NCBI GenBank assembly: GCA_027579435.1
Contig: JANBPK010001483.1
Location: 21,262-85,261, forward strand
Direction of reading: 5' to 3'
DNA: 64,000 bases
Origin: Candolleomyces eurysporus
Lineage: Eukaryota > Basidiomycota > Agaricomycetes > Agaricales > Psathyrellaceae
Each line of letters opens with the position of its first letter. The first letter of the stretch is position 1. Below, one piece after another: positions 35,295 to 47,256 of the stretch. The notes beneath the pieces were generated by a model. It searched no databases. It was not told where the DNA came from and was given only the letters and a program-made list of their open reading frames with translations. A program made the translations under genes and the position numbers.

Positions 35295-36381
35295 GCTGTA
35301 GAATTGGAAGGTTGAGTGTGTTGAGATTCGAGTTGATGAAGCCTGAGGGTAGAAACAGCAGGGTTTATATAGGCTTGGAACCAGACCTCTGCGTCATTTG
35401 TGAGCGTGTCTCGAACGGAAATCTCGTAATAAAATTGTGGTGCCCTCGCGTGCCCTAATACTCCACTGTTACGTCGGGTGAAGCTGGGTTTCGCAAAAGT
35501 CCGAGAAATATATGTGAAGACAATGATGCAAATGACGATTCCTGGGAGCACGAAACGTCGGGTGGTTGCTTGGATTATTCGTCTTGGCTGACAGTTACGC
35601 TGATAATGGTATGATATATGCCTGTATTGGTGTATGGGTATTAATTGAATATCAAGCCTCTTCGAAAGCGAATATTAGACCAACGATAGAAGGTCGCATC
35701 ACAAGGGTAGCCACAGAGGACTTACCAACACCACTAAGGCCTATGCAACCTCCAATTGACTCGAAACCTCCCGAGAATCGACCCATCGCTCCACCTAAGC
35801 GTTCGAGATGTCCCCGTCGCGAAAGGATCCGTAAGTATGGGACGGATTGATCCAAACCATACTTAGGTTATAAGGTGGCGCCAGGGTCAACTTCAAGAGT
35901 CATTAGGTCTAGACGCACAATCGGTGTCACGACTCGAACCTAGGGTGTCTCGGTGGGGCTTTCAAAACTTCCTGCCAACCATTCACTAGAGAGGGACCTG
36001 AACTTCGTCGTCAGCAAAAATCCCTCCCTTCAAATAAGGAACCAACCACAAACGCATACTCTATCCTAAGACATGAATACAGCACAACGATGCCCTGGTC
36101 GCCACAGCCAGAGTACGTAAAAAGGACTCCATGGTCTAAACTATACTTGGATCAGACCTGGTTCGTGAGGTGACACGACGTCAAAACGCTAAAAATCCAG
36201 AGTCACTATACGCATAATGCGCGTCATGACTGGAGCCAGGAGAGTTTTAGGAGATGGAGAGACAAGAAACGTCCTGCCATCAATGGGCGAGTCAACCCCC
36301 CGAGAGGGTCGACCTGAACTTCGTCAGCCAGATCCCTTCCTTCCAAGCGAAGAACCACAAACCAATCGCCAATGCTCCATC
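35295..36381. other. non-coding stretch with diverged tandem copies
   Basis: No gene supported. It holds the con-6 promoter and, from about 35880, a duplicated segment listed separately. A minus-strand frame near 35652-35855 is likely chance. Confidence 0.4.
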
Positions 36382-36395
36382 TTAAGATATGAGAA
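35895..36395. repeat. diverged tandem duplication reaching into a gene 3' end
   Basis: Unit A (about 35895-36075) and unit B (about 36195-36395) share, in order, gacgcacaatcggtgtcacg / tacgcataatgcgcgtcatg, then gagagggacctgaacttcgt / gagagggtcgacctgaacttc, then aaccacaaacgcatactc / aaccacaaaccaatcgcc and cctaagacatgaata / tcttaagatatgagaat. The end of unit B overlaps the last codons (GILIS and stop) of the next gene, so unit A appears to be an extra copy of that gene's 3' end. A weaker third copy may lie at 35740-35860. Confidence 0.65.
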
Positions 36396-37762
36396 TGCCA
36401 CGAGACAGATTGTCCATTAAGACAAGTTTAGCCCCCTGTAACACCCTGATCTTCTCAACGAGAACACCCTGGTCATCCCTAACTTCGTATGACCAGGCAT
36501 CAAACGCCGACCGCAAGCTCATACTCATAACAGCATCATGGTAAACCTTGATATAATCCACCGTCGACAGCGTAGGCTGCTGCACTCTCGTCGTCGTCTC
36601 AATGTCGTCCGCGAGCCCAGTAGTTGTGGTATCATCCTTGGTCAACCTCTGAGCCCCTCCCGCCAGAGCCCAATTCCAATTCTGCCGCCTCGCCTCCCAA
36701 GTTGAACTTGTACCAGCACCAGCACCGCCGTGACCATTGGACGTACTCCCAAGCAAGCCGCCACTCTTCGTCCGGGCAGCAGCGTGGAATGATATACCCA
36801 ACGTCCCAAGCTTTCCCCCATCCCGCAATATTTGGAGCCATTCCCAGAAATTCTTGAGCGCTTTGTGCGACCAAAACACAGGCTCCAACGAACGAGGAGT
36901 AGGCGGGATCGGTTTTGCATCCGGTTCTTGCAAAGTTTCTGCAGGGGAGCTACCCTCCCATGGTATGATACCTCGAACGGGTATGATCCACGCTCGACGG
37001 TCATGAGGTGACGGCTCGGGCAGTGGAGAGGTGAACGGCGGCAGGATGATAGGTGTAGTCTTCTTATACGGCTTGGTCTTGGTGTGGATTTTTGCAGGAT
37101 CTACGAGTTTAGATGGAAGCATATGAGGCTGGAGAGAGAGGGGTGCTCGGTAAGAACTCTCTGTCGAAGAAAAGACTTGGCACGAGGTACTCACGCGAGG
37201 AATAACACCATGCAAGGGTCCCTCGTCCAACTTCCTGCGCTTGACTTTTGAAGGTCCAGAATCTATATCTTGCTGCTCATGCTCTGGAGAATGAGGCCGT
37301 TTCTTTGAGTCTTGCGGTTCCTCGCATAGCAACCTTGAGAAATCCGTGCTCTGGAATTCCTCGAGGTCTGCAATCGACCATATCTCGCTCTCTTCAACAG
37401 GCGAGCCCCATTCCTTCAGCTCGGTGGTAAGGGCTCTTTCCTCTATCGTGACTTCGGGTAGAGCAGAGCTGTACACGTATAGATTCTCTTTCTCTGCAAC
37501 CTACGCGTTAAACAATGAGAAACACGAGATTTCTATATAACTTACTGGGTGCCCAAACAGCCGGTTCGACTCTGTCCATAGCGCGCCATTCAGGGTTATT
37601 ATACCGAGACGAGCACGACTTGATGAGATCTTGAGCAGTCGATAGCAACTGCGCGGTCGACGGTCCCGCACGCGACTTCGAAGGCAAGGACGTGTAATTG
37701 TGTACAGTGAACTGGTCGTCATATTGCCGACGCGTTGTCGGCAAAGGGGCCCCTGCAGCCAT
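36382..37762 (-). CDS. conserved hypothetical protein
   Basis: Three exons (37762-37546, 37493-37195, 37128-36382) encode about 420 residues starting MAAGAPLPTTRRQYDDQFTV. The 66-nt second intron is divisible by three and open, so retention would add 22 residues; its GTGAGT and CTCCAG ends favour removal. The middle has a basic, NLS-like stretch KVKRRKLDEG. A compact C-terminal part follows, with VFWSHKALKNFWEWLQILRD, a Gly/Thr-rich insert, then VDYIKVYHDAVMSMSLRSAF and VLVEKIRVLQGAKLVLMD. I do not recognise the family. Hydrophobic periodicity suggests a folded C-terminal domain and a disordered middle; nuclear location is inferred from the basic motif. Confidence 0.65.
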
Positions 37763-39029
37763 ACCGAAAGATGGTTTAGGCTCAAGCTGAGTGTCCCGAC
37801 GCTGAGTTTTGGAGAATGAAAGTGATCATGAGTGCGCAGATGGAAGGAAGATGGTAAGAGTCAAGACGCGGGACGCGGTACCGGTTGCAATCGGCGTCAG
37901 ACCATTGTCCTCCTGATTTAGACATGCTGCAGATATAACCCACCTTGAGATGGACGGTCACTTCGCAGCAATCACCGCTAAATTTCATATACCACTAAAA
38001 GCAGAAAATCAACGATAATGAGGGACGGGTTATATTCTCGTGTTTAGATGGTATTTGTTCAGGATGTTACATAGTATTGGAACTTGTGATAGTCAGATAT
38101 GGTATGGAAAGTTGAAGAAAAAGCGGATGTAAATTTATAGATTTTAGAGAGAAAGTCTAAGAATAAGATGAAGATAAGAGAGAGAGAGAGAGAGAGAGGC
38201 TGTGGGTGACGAGTGAGCTGACTAGGCATACCAGGAGATAGGACGATTCAGCTTACCATTCGGTATCGCAGCACCAATTGCCTTCGAAAAGGCATAGTCA
38301 TTTTGAAGTCGGGGGGTTCCCTTTGTCACGGTGTGAACAAGACAGACCCACGAACGAAGTAGTATACGAAGACCTACCTTTAGTTTCAGGCGAATGATGC
38401 CGCCATTGTGAGGAGTTGGGGCACTATCGAGAGTTCAGACACTTCCACGGAAGAGAGAAATAAAAGCTTCGAATACGATATGATGCTCCCAACCCTAGAC
38501 ATAGGACCCGCCGAACTTGAGAGGTGCGCTACCAGCAGAAGTTCACCGACAACGACAACCCAATTAGCGCGTATTCAAAAGATATAATCGCAAGCATTTG
38601 CTCACCGATACTTCGTTTAGCCCGAGCTGCTCCCCGTTGTACCCAAACTACCCAAAGCGACGCCGGCAACGTCTCACTCGGACTTGGGACTGGTGAAGCA
38701 GAGCTACAAGCCCAGTACTACGCGGTGGGTTCGTGGCGGAAAGTAGATGCTTCATCCGGGTACCCCGTACGTGACAAGATCACCTGCATCGGAGCTTACC
38801 GTCTGGAAGTCTCTCTTTTCCCCCCGAGAGAGGAAAGGTGACAGCTGAGGGGTCGGCATCCAACCGTGTGGGGTGCCACCTGCACTTATTGGGGTACCAT
38901 CCGGTCTGGGGGTTGTTACTCTCAGCGCCGCAAAGGGAGATGGATACGAGAGCATGAGGGTGAGGGCCAACGTATGGGCCAGGAAGGGATGGAAATATGA
39001 GTTGGCGTGGCCCTTGTGTTGGTTCTTTA

Positions 39030-39650
39030 AAGGTGTATCAGCGTCATGTCAGCTCAATCTGAATTCTGTAACTCACATGAAGAAAAGTAGGCCACGTTGG
39101 GACTCCGGACTCCAGGTTGCCCTGTTATGTAGGGATTTTGTAGGGGCTCCCCGGGGGCCGAAGAGTCAAAGTCCATGGGTGTCATAGAGCCGAAGATAAA
39201 ACAAGACGTGGATAAGGTGAGCCCTGTTTAGAGCGGATGGGGAGGACTGAGGCTGGAGCTCAAGCTGGAAGTGGCCAAAGCCCGTAGATCAGCATAGCGT
39301 CTCAATTTAAACTCTAGGGAACTCACACAAAGAGTCGACACCGGTGGCGTGTAGCCAGGTTCGCGTGGAATAGATCAAGGCGGGGATTCTGGAATCGAAG
39401 AGTCGAAGTCCCCACTAGGTAGGCTGTACCATGACGACTCAGGAATAGTATGATCTCATTGAAGGCGAATGGAGATGCAACGAGGCTGGAGATGAAAATC
39501 GAAGCCAGAGGGTCAGCACATCGTCTCTAGCCACACTCGGGAGAACTCACGATGAGTTGCCAAAGGCAGTGTGGAAAGGTATCTCGACGAGGAGAGTTGG
39601 ATAGAAGGTCGACAACGAGAGTCGAAGAGAAGATGAACTCGGTCTAGAGA
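39030..39650. repeat. three diverged tandem units of about 225-255 bp
   Basis: Comparable anchors recur at 39038 (tcagcgtcatgtcagctcaa), 39289 (tcagcatagcgtctcaattt) and 39512 (tcagcacatcgtctctagcc), each followed 25-45 nt later by aactcac. A second anchor recurs about 110-125 nt further: gaagagtcaaagtcc, gaagagtcgaagtcc, gagagtcgaagag. The units are strongly diverged but stay in order and at similar spacing. Confidence 0.6.
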
Positions 39651-39764
39651 GGATATTGAGATGCGGAAACGGAGAGGTGGAAGGGCGAAGCCTGCATTAA
39701 ACGACCGTAGGGAAAGTCCTTTGTATATTTGGGCGAATGTCAGCCCAAGGTCAGCCCTGACAAG

Positions 39765-40010
39765 ATGTCAGCCGCCAGATATTTTTACATCCCTCCTAAT
39801 TATAGTTGGCCTGTCGTCCAGCCGTTTTCGAAGGATGGTAAGACTGAGATCCAGATCAAAAGCAGCGTTGAATGCAGGAACATAGCTGGAGAGATACATC
39901 TTCGGTGCAGCCATTCATATTGTGAAGAGCGAGGTTACCAGGAATTCATCTCCCCGCCAAACGCGATCCGTCACACTCGCGTGATCGTGACATTTACCAT
40001 GCGCCTCTAG
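39765..40010 (+). CDS. possible small protein, 81 residues
   Basis: An ATG opens a frame beginning MSAARYFYIPPNYSWPVVQP and containing two Cys-x-His/Cys pairs (VECRN, LRCSHSYCEERG), ending VIVTFTMRL. Composition looks protein-like and it lies downstream of the tandem units. There is no family match, no splice evidence and no neighbour of related function. It could equally be chance or a remnant. Confidence 0.25.
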   Translation: MSAARYFYIPPNYSWPVVQPFSKDGKTEIQIKSSVECRNIAGEIHLRCSHSYCEERGYQEFISPPNAIRHTRVIVTFTMRL

Positions 40011-40194
40011 TTTGACGCAAAGCAGAAGTCAGGTTTTGCAGATTGTGGCTTAATCCGATGCGATATTGACCATGCTTCGTGAGCTTGTCAAAATATTTGC
40101 TTATTAGCCCTTGCATCTTGTACACCCTGTATAAAAATGATCCAAGAAACGGGTTACTTCGACATTGCACAAAACCGTTGCTATCCCCCCCCAT

Positions 40195-41455
40195 TCAGCC
40201 CCACGTCGCATCCTCGTCGATTTCTCTCGCACCCGTTCCATTAACCGCTCGACTCCTCGGAGGCTCATACTGCCCCGAATACTCCTCATCCGGAGGCAAC
40301 TGAACCGCCTGCCTCTGAGGCCGAACAAACGCACTCCAAATATACGAAACCGCCAACCCGAGAGGGTGCAACACCGTGAACACAATAACCGTGACCTACA
40401 TAAGCAGCAAGCACACCTCGTTAGCCAAACAGAAGGAGAAAATCGAAGAGCGAAAGGACACTGACGTAGACGGGAGCAGGCTTCGGACGCAAACTCCAAA
40501 TGCTAACGCAAATCCACGTCGCCGAAGCACACCAAACAATATCCCGACGGAACAGTACGACCAGCAAGCCTACAAGATTCGTACCCATGATCACACCAAA
40601 CCCTACCCAGGCGTGCCATGCAGAGTAATCTCTCGGTGGCCCACCTCCAGGTATCGGGACATACGTGAAACCCAGTGTCATGCTGAAAAGAGGGATAGAC
40701 GTGAGATGCAGCTTTGCACGATATCGATTCCTGGGGTACTCACAAAAGAGACAACGGGAAGAGAATCGAGAACGGCAACACCAGGAAGAACCGCAGGGGT
40801 GCATGGATGAGAGCCGTGTCCAGAGGCCGAGAGCTGTCTGGCGCATGATATATCAACAGGGCAACGTTCGAATAAAACAGCAAGAGTAGGATGATCCCCT
40901 GCAGTATAGTCGAAACGAGGAACCATTCCATGATCTGATAAAAGCAGTTTTCAGCCCAGCCTCCCATGAAGCGGAATGGGATTGACCACTGACCCATGAA
41001 ATCGCCCACAACGCCATGACGAGATTGGCAAAAACCAAAGAGAATCCTACACCTTTAACCAATGCCCTCTGCGATACATAAGTCTCTGCCAGTAGTTTGG
41101 AATTGGCAGGAGATAGCGCACCTTGGTCTCTGGTTTACTCGCCATGACGAGCAACAGGCAGTATCCCAGCTGCCCCAAGAAAATGGCCCCAACATACGCT
41201 GCAATTACAGATGGTCGCGGCGATATCGAAGTAGGATGAAGTCTAGATATTCCACCTAAAAGAATGAAAGATGAGAAAACATCGGAAAACTCAACAGGTC
41301 CAACACATACCAAGGGAAGGATTGACCACGATGGCGCATGTTGAAGTCACCGCGATATTGACAAGGAGCGAAAGCGGGGTCAAGACCTGCAATCTCACCA
41401 ACGTCAGGTAGTCCCGAACTGCAGGGTGCGATGTGTCGAGGGGCAAGGATTCCAT
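40195..41455 (-). CDS. polytopic membrane protein, seven to eight TM segments
   Basis: Six exons (41455-41311, 41255-41122, 41068-40994, 40934-40744, 40682-40466, 40395-40195) all join in phase to 320 residues. Hydrophobic segments include LQVLTPLSLLVNIAVTSTCA, VIAAYVGAIFLGQLGYCLLL, LVFANLVMALWAISW, WFLVSTILQGIILLLLFY, FFLVLPFSILFPLSLF, WVGFGVIMGTNLVGLLVVLF and VTVIVFTVLHPLGLAVSYIW. The C-terminal tail of about 45 residues is hydrophilic (PPDEEYSGQYEPPRSR) and probably cytosolic. I do not recognise the family. A receptor, channel or scaffold role cannot be chosen. The consistent exon phases make the gene model itself fairly secure. Confidence 0.75.
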
Positions 41456-42027
41456 GTTCGCGGACGATAGGAAAGAAGGATTCAGATATATATGTGGAGG
41501 TGCATGATGTCATCGTCGTCGATGCGGCGATCTACGAGCTCATGCCTGCACCGCTTCCACTAAAGCGACAGAATCCCGGAGCCTTTCTCAGGCCTCAGGG
41601 ATGCTCGATGACGAGGAATTAAGCTTGCTGTCAAGGGTCAATGACCGAATGGTGATTCATTCAGCTGGAGCAGGGCGTTGATCTTCGGCTCAGGGGGAGG
41701 AGGATGAACACGCTAACGCCGAACTGCAATGACTCGATGAAATCGCAAAATTGAACAGCTATGTCCTTGCAAACCGAGGTATGACTGGCTTCTCATGATA
41801 TGGCTGACTTGGGCCGGAGTCATACATGTATTGATCATAGGTCTGGCATAGACGGCATGGTGGTGGTGGTAAATCAATGCAAATGCAATAAAAAGAGAAG
41901 TGGAAAGCGAGAGATATGACATGACCGCCCAAAGTATCCTACACGTCCCATCGCGCTGCCGGCGTCCTCGTCGTCTAAGCCGTCGTGATAGCTCTGGTGG
42001 TACAGAAGAATGGGGTAGGAAAGTCTT
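41456..42027. other. spacer between membrane protein and RPS30
   Basis: About 570 nt, the promoter side of the membrane-protein gene and 3' side of RPS30. No exon supported. Confidence 0.4.
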
Positions 42028-42571
42028 TTACTTCTCGGGGTTGGCATTCCTGGAAGAAGGGGAGAAGAAGAGTCAATAAAAGTCGGAAAAGAATGAGAAG
42101 GAAGGAGAAGGGGAGATCAGATAGGAGCGAAAGACGTAAGATGATAGTTGTCAACAATACTCGATGAGCTTCAGTGTGAACTATGCATAATCTCTGTATC
42201 ATCACAAAGAGTTCATGCTGCAGAGTTGTTTTGCAGGTCCGGGGAAGGGTGGGGGCACGATAACGAGACAAAACCGATCAACTCACATTCTCCGCTTGCC
42301 GCCAGGTGCAGTGGTAACGTTTACGAAGCTGAAACCAACATGAATATCTCGTCCTGCACTCCAAGAGCCAACCTGTACTCACCGACGGTTGTAGAGAATT
42401 CGCTTCTTTGCCCGACCCTTGGGGGTCTTCTTCTTTTCTTGTTTTTCGACCTTGGGGCACTGCGACTTGACCTTACCGGCACGGGCAAGAGAACCGTGAA
42501 CTAGGTCATTCCTTCGTCAGATCGATTGCGACCACTGGGAAGGCGAGGACCAGCGAAATACCTTTTCCCAT
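42028..42571 (-). CDS. RPS30: 40S ribosomal protein S30 (eS30)
   Basis: Four exons (42571-42562, 42500-42383, 42328-42287, 42049-42028) give 63 residues: [17 protein letters not shown]..., [17 protein letters not shown] and the end NANPEK. It is a small basic component of the 40S subunit. The first exon is ten bases (ATGGGAAAAG) and the last one 22 bases. The last intron is long, about 237 nt, and pyrimidine-rich before its acceptor. As in other fungi there is no ubiquitin-like fusion at the N-terminus, unlike animal FAU. Ribosomal-protein introns often carry regulatory signals, but none can be shown here. Confidence 0.95.
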
Positions 42572-42755
42572 TTTGTCTTGACGATGAGTAGGACGCTGAG
42601 GACGATGGGCACAAATGATTCAGCGAGCTGTACAGTTCCAGCAAATAAGGTTTCGGATTTTGCCGAAGTCGCACCGCCACTGACACGGCCCCTATATGCG
42701 TGTTGGGGAGCGCGTCTGATGAACCAAAAAACAATTTAAATTTATTCGGGACGCT

Positions 42756-45527
42756 CTACTGAGTCCTCCATAATGCGTCTGCTACTTTGACAACGTCGCG
42801 GAGTCCCTCGACGTTGTGCACCCGAACAGCAACAGCCCCTTGTTGGATAGCACAACTGACCCCAGCTGCCGTAGCCCAGTCGCGTTCTTTCGGCGCAGTC
42901 TCTCGGCCTCCTTCATTCTGCGCCAGAATAGATCCCAAAAATGACTTTCTCGACACCCCAATGAGCTGGGGGAATTTAGCTAAAGGATTATGCTGCCTGG
43001 TTTCCCCTAAAATAAAGCATGTCAGCGTCGAAGGAGTAGAGAATTCAGATGATAAACAGCCAACCTTCTCCAATGAGCTGGTCAGCCGTAACTCGATCTG
43101 CATTCCTCAGAATTTGCGAATTCCCTTCTACAGTCTTGCTGAAACCAACCCCAGGATCGATGATAATCGACCACCGCCGAACTGCACCTTCTCCCCTCAC
43201 AATCTTGCTGACTTTAGCCCCAAGCTCACTCCGAATCCCTTCAATCACTGCATTATCCGCCCCGGCATAGTTATACGCGCTATAGTCCTTATGGCTCCCA
43301 GCATCGCCGCGAGAGTGCATCAACACCACTGGAGTAGCATATTGCCTAGCGATCCTCTTCATCTCCTGCATGACAGAGTCCGCCTGCGCCTTGGCCTCTT
43401 CGCCATGGCCCTGTTCAAACGAATCCTTGCCTGTAAAAGCGTACACGTCGTTAATGCAATTTGCACCCGCAGCGACAGCAGCTTCAGCAACCTCCGGACG
43501 GAAAGTATCCACACTGATAAGCACGTCCTTGTGTGTTTCTCCAGCACGGATAGCTTTCACGTAGGGAACGACTCTGTCGATCTCCTCTTCCACCGAGACA
43601 AACTTGGCACCAGGCCTCGTCGAATACCCCCCAATATCAATGATACTCGCACCTGCCGAAACAGCACTCCGAACGTACTCCAACCCAGTCGACAAGGTAT
43701 TGTGAGTAGAGCCGTCGGAGAACGAGTCCGGGGTAGTGTTCAACGTAGCCATGATCTGCGTTCTAAAGTCTTTTGGCGGCACCGGAGGCGAGGACGTGAA
43801 AGTCCAATATGCTCCAGTTCGAGGAACCGGCGGGATTGACGGGTATGGTGAGGTGTCTTCCGAGGATAAAGGCAATAGAGGGAATGGGATGGCTTTGCGC
43901 ATCTTGTCGGCGTCCGGCTGGTCATCCAGTTGCTGGAGAAGCGTCTTTACAGACTTTTTAAGTGCAGGATGAACGAATTCGGGGATCATGCTGGGTTAAC
44001 AAACTTCAATACGACAGATCTCCAACTCAGAGAGTAACTCACTTACTCATTCAGAGGTCGCAAGACAAATAAACGCTCTGCGATGCGTGGATGCGGAATG
44101 AGGAGTTGCCCTTCAAGATTGTCGAGACTTTGCCTTTTGCGAGTAGGACGGGTGTCATATATCAGAGTATCGTAGAAGATAATGTCCAGGTCGAGCGCTC
44201 GAGGACCGTTGCGAATGGACGGTATACGTCCAACAATCGTTTCGATGGCTTTGACAAGCCGCAACAGTGTCAAAGGGGACAGATTGGTTTCTACCTGTGA
44301 GGAAAGTTAGCGAGTCGTCTCCAAGAAAGCAATGCACTACTTACCACGCAAGCACCATTGATAAACTTTGGCTGATCTGTGACATACATGGGCTCGGTCT
44401 CGTAGAGGAAAGAGGTATCGATGACCTTCAAGATCATCGAAGAACCGTCCTCTTCGTGGGGATGGACTTCGTGCAGTACTTCTCCAGGAATCTCCAGAAG
44501 GCGCACCGCGTACTCGATGTTGTGAAAACGATCACCAAGGTTTGTACCTAGGGCCAGAACGGCAGTATGTGTGCTGCCAACGGTTGCAGCGGGGATGACC
44601 GAGGGCGAGGAATCGACCTGATTAGAGACATCCTCGGGTTCTTGTTCCTGATAATCCGACGCCTCTCGATAGATGACAACCTCCGCACTCGCAGCCTTCG
44701 AAAGCGCGTGGGGCTTGGACGTGCTGACCGAGACCTTGGCTGGAGCGGTACCATTCGAAACCACTGAGAGTACGTATTTCGCAATATATGACGCGAGTGC
44801 CTCGAGGGTGAGATACTCGGAGTGATAAATAGACTATTTCAAAGGGATCAGACCAGGCATTGAATCCATTGCACGATGTGCCAACATTACCTCGAAGATA
44901 TGCTTGACAACAATTCTTCCCGCCAGTGCGGAATGTTCGAGGTCGTTGGTTTCAATGGTAATGGTGGTACTAGTTTCCTGCCTTGCTTGTCTTTCATGTG
45001 GATTAACGCCAATGACTATCGGGCAGATGAGATCGTGGATGGTGTGCCGAACCGTGCTCATTCTCCACTGGCCATGAACAAGCGAAGACGTATAAGCAAT
45101 CGAGAGCTTTGCACAGAACAGGGAAGCCTTTGGCTGCACGATCTGAAGGTCGAAATTGTCAAAAGTTCCCGAATAATCTTCTACAACGACCTGGCATACG
45201 GCCCCTGCAACGTCGTCCAGGGTATCATATGGGTCATCTCGTTGCAGCTTCTTCTCCAGTTTGCTTGTTAGGGTAGCGTAATCAATGGAGTGCGAGAGAT
45301 CATCGTCGCGAGCAGCCTTTCTCGTGTCCCATCCAATAGAGAACGTCAACAGGACGGGCTGGAGGACTGCCATGCGAGTTTCGTCAGCTGGCCATTGCGA
45401 ACCGCTCTGCAGTGGCAAGATCAGCTCCAGATCATTGATTCGTATTTTATCCTGCGCTCCCTGGAATTGACTGAATTCATAAGCGAAAGAAAGTGAGAAA
45501 AAATAAGGTTTACCTTGAGGGCGACAT
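42756..45527 (-). CDS. FOL1: trifunctional folate synthesis protein (DHNA-HPPK-DHPS)
   Basis: Six exons (45527-45514, 45470-44891, 44833-44345, 44294-44047, 43990-43065, 43006-42756) join in phase to 835 residues. Residues 1 to about 230 hold two dihydroneopterin-aldolase halves (KIRINDLELILPLQS; STVRHTIHDLICPIVIGV). About 270-445 is the pyrophosphokinase, with LALGTNLGDR, GPRALDLDIIFYD and LIPHPRIAERLFVLRPL. From about 445 is dihydropteroate synthase, with IMATLNTTPDSFSDG, IIDIGGYSTRPGA, ISVDTFRPEVA, VVLMHSRG, IIIDPGVGFSKT, LIGVSRKSF and RVHNVEGLRDVV. It makes dihydropteroate from dihydroneopterin and p-aminobenzoate and is the classical sulfonamide target. The first exon is only 14 bases. 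It shares a 152-bp upstream region with the divergent dioxygenase gene. Confidence 0.96.
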
Positions 45528-45679
45528 GGAGGCAGTTGTGCAAGATATGTTTTGATCTCTCGAGTTGGCAATTGGCTAGACCGCCGGGTGACCGTTCGTT
45601 CCGACTATGATCATGATTCGACGATTCTCCCCACCCTCCAGGCGATCGGGTCAAGAGCGCCAACAACCGGTTTCTGACC
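45528..45679. promoter_or_regulatory. short divergent promoter, FOL1 / dioxygenase
   Basis: Only 152 bp separate the two start codons, so both genes must use this region as promoter. I see no canonical TATA box. Confidence 0.6.
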
Positions 45680-47077
45680 ATGTTGCGTGCTGCAGGCCTC
45701 CGTATCCCCCGCCAGATCTCCTCGCTCCGGTGTCCAGCTAGAACATGGACGTCGGTGACGACGACGAAGGACGCCTTGCTCGTCAATGCATTCGGCAATA
45801 CGGCCTTTCCCTACGTCTGGCTCAGGGATTCGTGCCAATCGTCACCGGAGAGCATCCACCCCTCGACCAAGCAAAAGTTGCATCGAACCTCCGACGTACC
45901 TTTGGATACCCGTCCAACGGGGGTCACGGAAGGGCAGACGATCTCTCCTGGTGACCACAGCGCAAAGGGCGTGCAAGTCGTTCCGGAGGGGATCGAGATT
46001 GCTTGGGACGATGGGCACAAGTCTCTCTTCTCTAAAGAGTTTTTGAAGATCCATTCTTCGCCCTCGAATCTCCATGCATCTCACTTCTCTGAATACACCT
46101 CCCCGACGGCATGGACGTCTAGCAAGATTACCCAGTCACCAAACCTCTTCTTGTCGTATGCTTCGCTCAATGAACCCAAGAGTCTTGTCGATGCGATGAC
46201 ACAGCTGCTCAAGTACGGCCTGATCTTCGTCTCGGGAGTCCCGACAGAGCACAAGACGAATGATACTTGCGAGCTCAAGACCCTGGCGGAGAAATTTGGA
46301 GAGCTCCGGAACACATTCTACGGAGAGCTTTGGGATGTGATCAACATTGCCAATAGCAAAAACATCGCGTACACCGACCTCGATCTAGGTCTACACATGG
46401 ATCTCCAGTGAGCCTTTTTCGTTTCATACACGACCTCAATCTCGAATCTAACTGCGCCAACTTCCTACCATACTAGATACTTCCACCACCCTCCCCGGTT
46501 CCAAGCTCTCCACTGCTTGAGAAACAGGGTAATTGGCGGAACCTCCGTGTTTGTCGACGCCCTGCACGCCTCACAAACTCTCTACCACTCCAATCCATCC
46601 CACTTTGACATCCTCACCAAAACGCCTGTGGCTTTCCAATACGTGAACGACGGACACCATCTGTACAAGCAACACCCTACCATCCAACTCGAAGATCCCG
46701 CATCGCGTTCGGAGAATACGAATCCCTCAGAACCCCCTGCCATCTCGCACATCAACTATTCCCCTCCCTTCCAGGGACCTCTGCCTGTCAGCACACCCCT
46801 ATCGTTCTACCCTGCCCTCAAGGAATTCGCGGATATCCTCAATGATCCCAAAAATACCTATTCTTACACGTTGAAGGAAGGAGACTGCGTTCTGTTCGAT
46901 AACCGGAGGGTGTTGCATGCTAGAACCGCTTTTGAAGAGAAGCAAGGGCCGGAGAGGGAGGAGGGCATTCCGTTCGGGGAAGGGGAGAGTAAGACCAACA
47001 GGTGGTTGAAGGGATGCTACATTGAGGCCGACACGGTTGCTGATAGGATGAGGATTGGGAGGACGAGGGGGCTTTGA
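45680..47077 (+). CDS. gamma-butyrobetaine / trimethyllysine dioxygenase family
   Basis: Two exons (45680-46407, 46477-47077), 442 residues. The N-terminus MLRAAGLRIPRQISSLRC is basic and looks like a mitochondrial presequence. Next is a GBBH-type N-terminal domain (YVWLRDSCQ... GIEIAWDDGHKSLFS). The TauD-type 2-oxoglutarate/Fe(II) domain shows the His-x-Asp in LGLHMDLQYFHHPP, then LHCLRNRVIGGTSVFVDA. The distal His lies in LFDNRRVLHARTAF, and an Arg near the end (SKTNRWLKGCY) fits 2-oxoglutarate binding. Relatives hydroxylate gamma-butyrobetaine or trimethyllysine in carnitine synthesis; which of the two applies here is not clear. It is convergent with the MaoC gene, 179 bp apart. Confidence 0.85.
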
Positions 47078-47256
47078 GTGAGCCAAGGAGGAGCAAACAA
47101 TGTCGTGGTTTTACCCGCCTAGGAGGTTCTCAGTAATGCCCTGATGAGTTACAATGTAATTGATTTCGAGTTGAATGCAAAATGATTGAATAAAATACAA
47201 CACACTCCATCCGCTTGACGAATATTCAAAAAATATCGTACACTATGACGTCAAAA

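Larger units (their letters stand above)
37763..40194. other. 2.4 kb mostly non-coding region
   Basis: Contains the promoter of the previous gene, a (ga)n microsatellite at about 38177-38198, diverged tandem units at 39.0-39.65 kb (listed separately) and one weak small open frame (39765-40010, listed separately). No other gene is supported. Confidence 0.45.

Noticed and set aside
35652..35855. A minus-strand frame with GLSGVGKSSVAT, resembling a P-loop.
   Set aside because: The fragment is 67 codons, has no following Walker B or G-domain motifs and lies in a repeat region.
35900..35960. A possible tRNA T-arm (ggttcgagtcg on the minus strand).
   Set aside because: The stem beside the loop does not pair and the second copy of the repeat lacks the motif.
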